A stretch of DNA of 64,000 nt from Duganella sp. Root1480D1 (lineage in GTDB: Bacteria; Pseudomonadota; Gammaproteobacteria; Burkholderiales; Burkholderiaceae_D): positions 372,001 through 436,000 of the forward strand of contig NZ_LMFZ01000012.1 of the NCBI RefSeq assembly GCF_001427305.1, given 5' to 3'. A program made the translations under genes and the position numbers. Shown one piece after another: positions 61,073 through 64,000 of the stretch. Each line of letters begins with the position of its first letter. Within the stretch, counting starts at the first letter, position 1. The notes below the pieces were generated by a model that had not been told where the DNA came from, did no database searches, and saw only the letters and a program-made list of their open reading frames with translations.

Positions 61073-63205
61073 TCAACGCTCCGCGTAGAAGGTAGCGCCG
61101 GTAGCGGCCATCGCCTTCAGTTGCGCGGGGGGCGCAAAGCGGTCACCGTGGGCGGCCGCCAGGCGTTCGCACTGCGCCACGAAGGCTGCCGAACCGGCAT
61201 TGTCGATCATGCTCAATGGGCCGCCGCGGAACGGCGGGAAGCCCCACGCGAGGATAGCGCCCACATCCGCATCGCGCGCGGAACGCAGAACGCCTTCGTC
61301 CATGCAGCGTGCCGTTTCCACTGCCTGCACCACGGTCAGGCGTTCGACCACTGCGCTCACATCGGGTTGCGACGCAGCACGCGGGAACAACTCGGCCAGG
61401 CCGCTCCACAGCGACTTCCTGCCGCCTTCCGGATAATCGTAGAAGCCCTTGCCAGCCTTCTTGCCGATGCGGCCCAGTTCCACCATGCGCGCTGCGACTT
61501 CGTGACCCGGGCGCGCCTTGTGCGCCTCGCCCAGGTCCAGGCGGGTCTGGCGGTCGATCTTCCAGATCAATTCAGACGACACTTCATCCGTCAGCGCCAG
61601 CGGCCCGACTGGCATGCCAGCCTGCAGCCCAGCGTTTTCGATCAGCGCCGGCGCCACGCCCTCAGCCAGTAATGCCAGGCCTTCCAGCACATAGGTGGAA
61701 AACACGCGGCTGGTGTAGAAGCCGCGCGAATCGTTGACCACAATCGGCGTCATGCCCAGTGCACGCACCAGGTCCATCGAACGGGCCAGCGTCGCCTCGG
61801 AGGTCTGCTTGCCGACGATGATTTCGACGATCGCCATGCGGTCTACCGGCGAGAAGAAATGCAGGCCGATGAAATTGGCCGGGCGCGAACTCGCTTCCGC
61901 CAGGCCGGAGATCGGCAAGGTGGAGGTGTTGGACGCAAAAATCGCGTCGCTGCCGAGCACGGCCTCCGCACGGCGCGTCACGTCCGCCTTGATGCCACGA
62001 TCCTCGAACACCGCCTCCACCACCAGGTCCGCGCCGGCCAGCAGCGCATAATCGGTAGCAGGCGTAATGCGCTCCAGAAGCGCCTCCGCCTTCTCAGCAG
62101 AGACCTGGCCGCGTTGCTGCTGCTTGGCGAGCAGCGTAGCGGAATACGACTTGCCTTTATCAGCAGCCTCTTGCACGGTATCGATCAACACCACTTCGAT
62201 GCCCGCCTTCGCGGCCACATACGCAATACCGGCCCCCATCATGCCTGCGCCCAGCACGCCAATCTTGCTGTACTTCTGATGCGGCACGTCTTTCGGGCGC
62301 GACGCCAGCTTGTTCGCTTCATTCATGCTGAAGAACAGGGTGCGGATCATATTCTTCGCTTCCGGCGACAACACGGTCTGCACGAAATATCGCGCTTCCG
62401 TCATCAAGCCGGTATCGAGGTCCGTGATCAAGCCTTCGTATACGCACGACAGGATATTGCGCGGCGCCGGGTAGTTGCCATGGGTTTTGGCGCGCAGCAT
62501 GGCGTTGGCGGCCATGAACACTTGCTGCACGGCGGGCGACGATACGGCGCCACCGGGGATCTTGAAGCCCTTGATATCCCACGGCTGCTGCGCGCCGCCA
62601 GCGGCGATAGCGCGTTCGAGCCAGCTGCGTGCGGCAGCCATTTCGCTGCCGGCAGGGACCACGTCATTCAGGATGCCCAACTCGCGTGCAGCAGCGGCGG
62701 TCAGGCGTTTTCCTTCCAACAGCAAAGGCAGCGATTTCTGGATGCCTACCAGGCGCGGCAAGCGCTGCGTGCCGCCACCACCCGGCAGCAGGCCAAGCGT
62801 CACTTCCGGCAAGCCAAAGCGCGCTTTCGGATTCTCGGCCGCCACGCGGTAATGCCCGCACAGCGCGACCTCCAGCCCGCCACCAAGCGTTGTGCCAGGC
62901 AGCGCCATGGCGACAGGCTTGCCACAGGTTTCCAGCTTGCGCAGCGCGCGATCCAGGCGCACCACGCGCTCGAACAAGGCCTCGGCAGTCTTGGCGGACA
63001 GGAGCCATTCCAGGTCACCGCCCGCAATGAAGTCGGGCTTGGAGGACGTCATCAGAACGCCTTTCACAGCGGCGTCGGAGACTACCCGGTCAGCCAACTC
63101 GCACAACGCAATGCAGCTTTCTTCGTTCAGCACATTCTGGCTGCGCCCAGGCATATTCCAGCTCAGGGTCGCGATGCCATGGGAATCCAGGCTGTAATCA
63201 ATCAT
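61073..63205 (-). CDS. FadJ-type multifunctional enoyl-CoA hydratase/3-hydroxyacyl-CoA dehydrogenase
   Basis: 710 residues. The N-terminal crotonase half (about 1-200) has the oxyanion-hole segments SSKPDFIAGGDLEW and LPGTTLGGGLEVALCGH. The C-terminal dehydrogenase has the NAD site VLGAGMMGAGIAY, catalytic region ASNTSTLPISGL, IGLHFFSPVDRM and NDSRGFYTSR. It performs two steps of beta-oxidation. It follows the thiolase after 12 bases and precedes the racemase. Confidence 0.93.
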   Translation of the reverse strand: MIDYSLDSHGIATLSWNMPGRSQNVLNEESCIALCELADRVVSDAAVKGVLMTSSKPDFIAGGDLEWLLSAKTAEALFERVVRLDRALRKLETCGKPVAMALPGTTLGGGLEVALCGHYRVAAENPKARFGLPEVTLGLLPGGGGTQRLPRLVGIQKSLPLLLEGKRLTAAAARELGILNDVVPAGSEMAAARSWLERAIAAGGAQQPWDIKGFKIPGGAVSSPAVQQVFMAANAMLRAKTHGNYPAPRNILSCVYEGLITDLDTGLMTEARYFVQTVLSPEAKNMIRTLFFSMNEANKLASRPKDVPHQKYSKIGVLGAGMMGAGIAYVAAKAGIEVVLIDTVQEAADKGKSYSATLLAKQQQRGQVSAEKAEALLERITPATDYALLAGADLVVEAVFEDRGIKADVTRRAEAVLGSDAIFASNTSTLPISGLAEASSRPANFIGLHFFSPVDRMAIVEIIVGKQTSEATLARSMDLVRALGMTPIVVNDSRGFYTSRVFSTYVLEGLALLAEGVAPALIENAGLQAGMPVGPLALTDEVSSELIWKIDRQTRLDLGEAHKARPGHEVAARMVELGRIGKKAGKGFYDYPEGGRKSLWSGLAELFPRAASQPDVSAVVERLTVVQAVETARCMDEGVLRSARDADVGAILAWGFPPFRGGPLSMIDNAGSAAFVAQCERLAAAHGDRFAPPAQLKAMAATGATFYAER

Positions 63206-63217
63206 GGTCCGTCTCCC

Positions 63218-64000
63218 TCAAATGCGCTCGATGATAGTGGCAGTGCCCATGCCTGCGCCAACGCACAGCGTGGCCAGGCCGGTCTTCAGGTTGCGGCGTT
63301 CCAGCTCGTCCAGCAGGGTGCCGAGGATCATGGCGCCGGTCGCGCCCAACGGGTGGCCCATGGCGATGGCGCCGCCGTTCACGTTCATCTTCTCGTGCGG
63401 CACGTTCATCACTTCCATGAAGCGCAGCACTACGGAAGCGAAGGCTTCATTCAGCTCGTACAAATCAATGTCGGCAGCCTTCATGCCAGCGCGCTTCAGC
63501 GCTTTCTCCGCGGCGTAGCTAGGGCCAGTCAGCATGATGGAAGGTTCGCTGCCGATGGACGCGAAGGAACGGATGCGGGCGCGCGGCTTGAGCCCTGCCC
63601 GCTCACCGGCCTCGCGCGTACCGATCAGCACTGCCGCTGCGCCGTCCACGATGCCGGAACTATTGCCGGCGTGGTGTACGTGCTGCATCTGCTCGATCTG
63701 CGGATAGCGTTGGGTGATGACCGAGTCGAAACCGAAGTTTGCGCCCATTTCGGCAAACGACGCCTTCAGCGCGCCAAGCGATTCGACGGTAGTTTCAGGC
63801 CGGACCAACTCATCGCGCGCCAGCATGGTCAGGCCATTGCGGTCCACCACCGGCACCACGGAGCGCGCGAAGCGGCCTTCCTGCCAGGCGCGGTGGGCGC
63901 GCTGCTGCGACTCCACTGCAAACGCATCGACATCGCGACGGCTGTAGCCCCAGATGGTCGCAATCGCATCGGCCGAAATCCCCTGCGGCACAAAATAGGA
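63218..64000 (-). CDS. Acetyl-CoA acyltransferase (thiolase), cut by window end
   Basis: At least 260 residues of the C-terminal part are visible; the frame stays open past base 64000, so the N-terminus with the first active-site Cys is missing. Seen are [43 protein letters not shown] (catalytic His) and [16 protein letters not shown] (second active-site Cys). It cleaves 3-ketoacyl-CoA in the same operon as the multifunctional enzyme downstream. Confidence 0.93.
   Translation of the reverse strand, partial: SYFVPQGISADAIATIWGYSRRDVDAFAVESQQRAHRAWQEGRFARSVVPVVDRNGLTMLARDELVRPETTVESLGALKASFAEMGANFGFDSVITQRYPQIEQMQHVHHAGNSSGIVDGAAAVLIGTREAGERAGLKPRARIRSFASIGSEPSIMLTGPSYAAEKALKRAGMKAADIDLYELNEAFASVVLRFMEVMNVPHEKMNVNGGAIAMGHPLGATGAMILGTLLDELERRNLKTGLATLCVGAGMGTATIIERI

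Overview
The window reads as a chromosomal segment of a GC-rich betaproteobacterium, most likely Oxalobacteraceae (Massilia/Duganella/Janthinobacterium-like). This rests on the gene order ispB, rplU-rpmA-obgE-proB, the rsxB-nth pair, an intracellular PHB depolymerase, DNA polymerase II and a large complement of TonB receptors and glycosidases. Genus-level placement is an inference from gene content; no comparison could be run.

Layout. 1-11 kb is mostly core: the end of phaZ; a BigR/SqrR-type ArsR regulator with two YeeE/YedE sulfur transporters; a Tat-exported DOPA-dioxygenase-like protein; a periplasmic solute-binding protein; rsxB-nth; a SUKH protein; proB, obgE, rpmA, rplU; ispB; an LprI-like protein with arsC; and tRNA-Pro(CGG). 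11-16 kb, next to the tRNA, looks accessory: hipBA, a RING-finger/TerD-like protein and a dead fragment of an outer-membrane efflux gene. 16-34 kb is a carbohydrate locus. One operon (lacI regulator, AGE-family isomerase, PfkB kinase, GH92 alpha-mannosidase, FucP-type MFS permease, GH31 alpha-glucosidase) and a second (TonB receptor, flavin-dependent halogenase-like protein, GH2 beta-mannosidase) are joined by a CBM9-like secreted protein and an AraC regulator. The bonds these enzymes should cut match a glucosylated high-mannose N-glycan or a mannan. A recurring motif, GTTTAnTAAAC, marks the control regions of this locus.

34-43 kb holds a DMT exporter and a MacB-like ABC/HlyD efflux operon that has a textbook sigma-54 promoter. 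It is divergent from an NtrC-type response regulator and histidine kinase, with an inverted repeat TGTCCG-N4-CGGACA between them. 43-53 kb holds a second TonB receptor, polB under a perfect LexA box, a small OmpA-like barrel, an S41 protease and an S9 peptidase. 53-60 kb is purine (urate) catabolism: puuD, a divergent LysR regulator and a UraD-allantoate amidohydrolase fusion, with a thioesterase, an M20 hydrolase, a Cys-tailed YidD and a small XRE/membrane-protein pair. 60-64 kb is fatty acid degradation: thiolase (cut by the window end), a FadJ-type multifunctional enzyme and a CaiB-type CoA transferase/racemase.

No stretch over 300 bases lacks a gene. No IS element, integrase, CRISPR array, rRNA or riboswitch was recognised.
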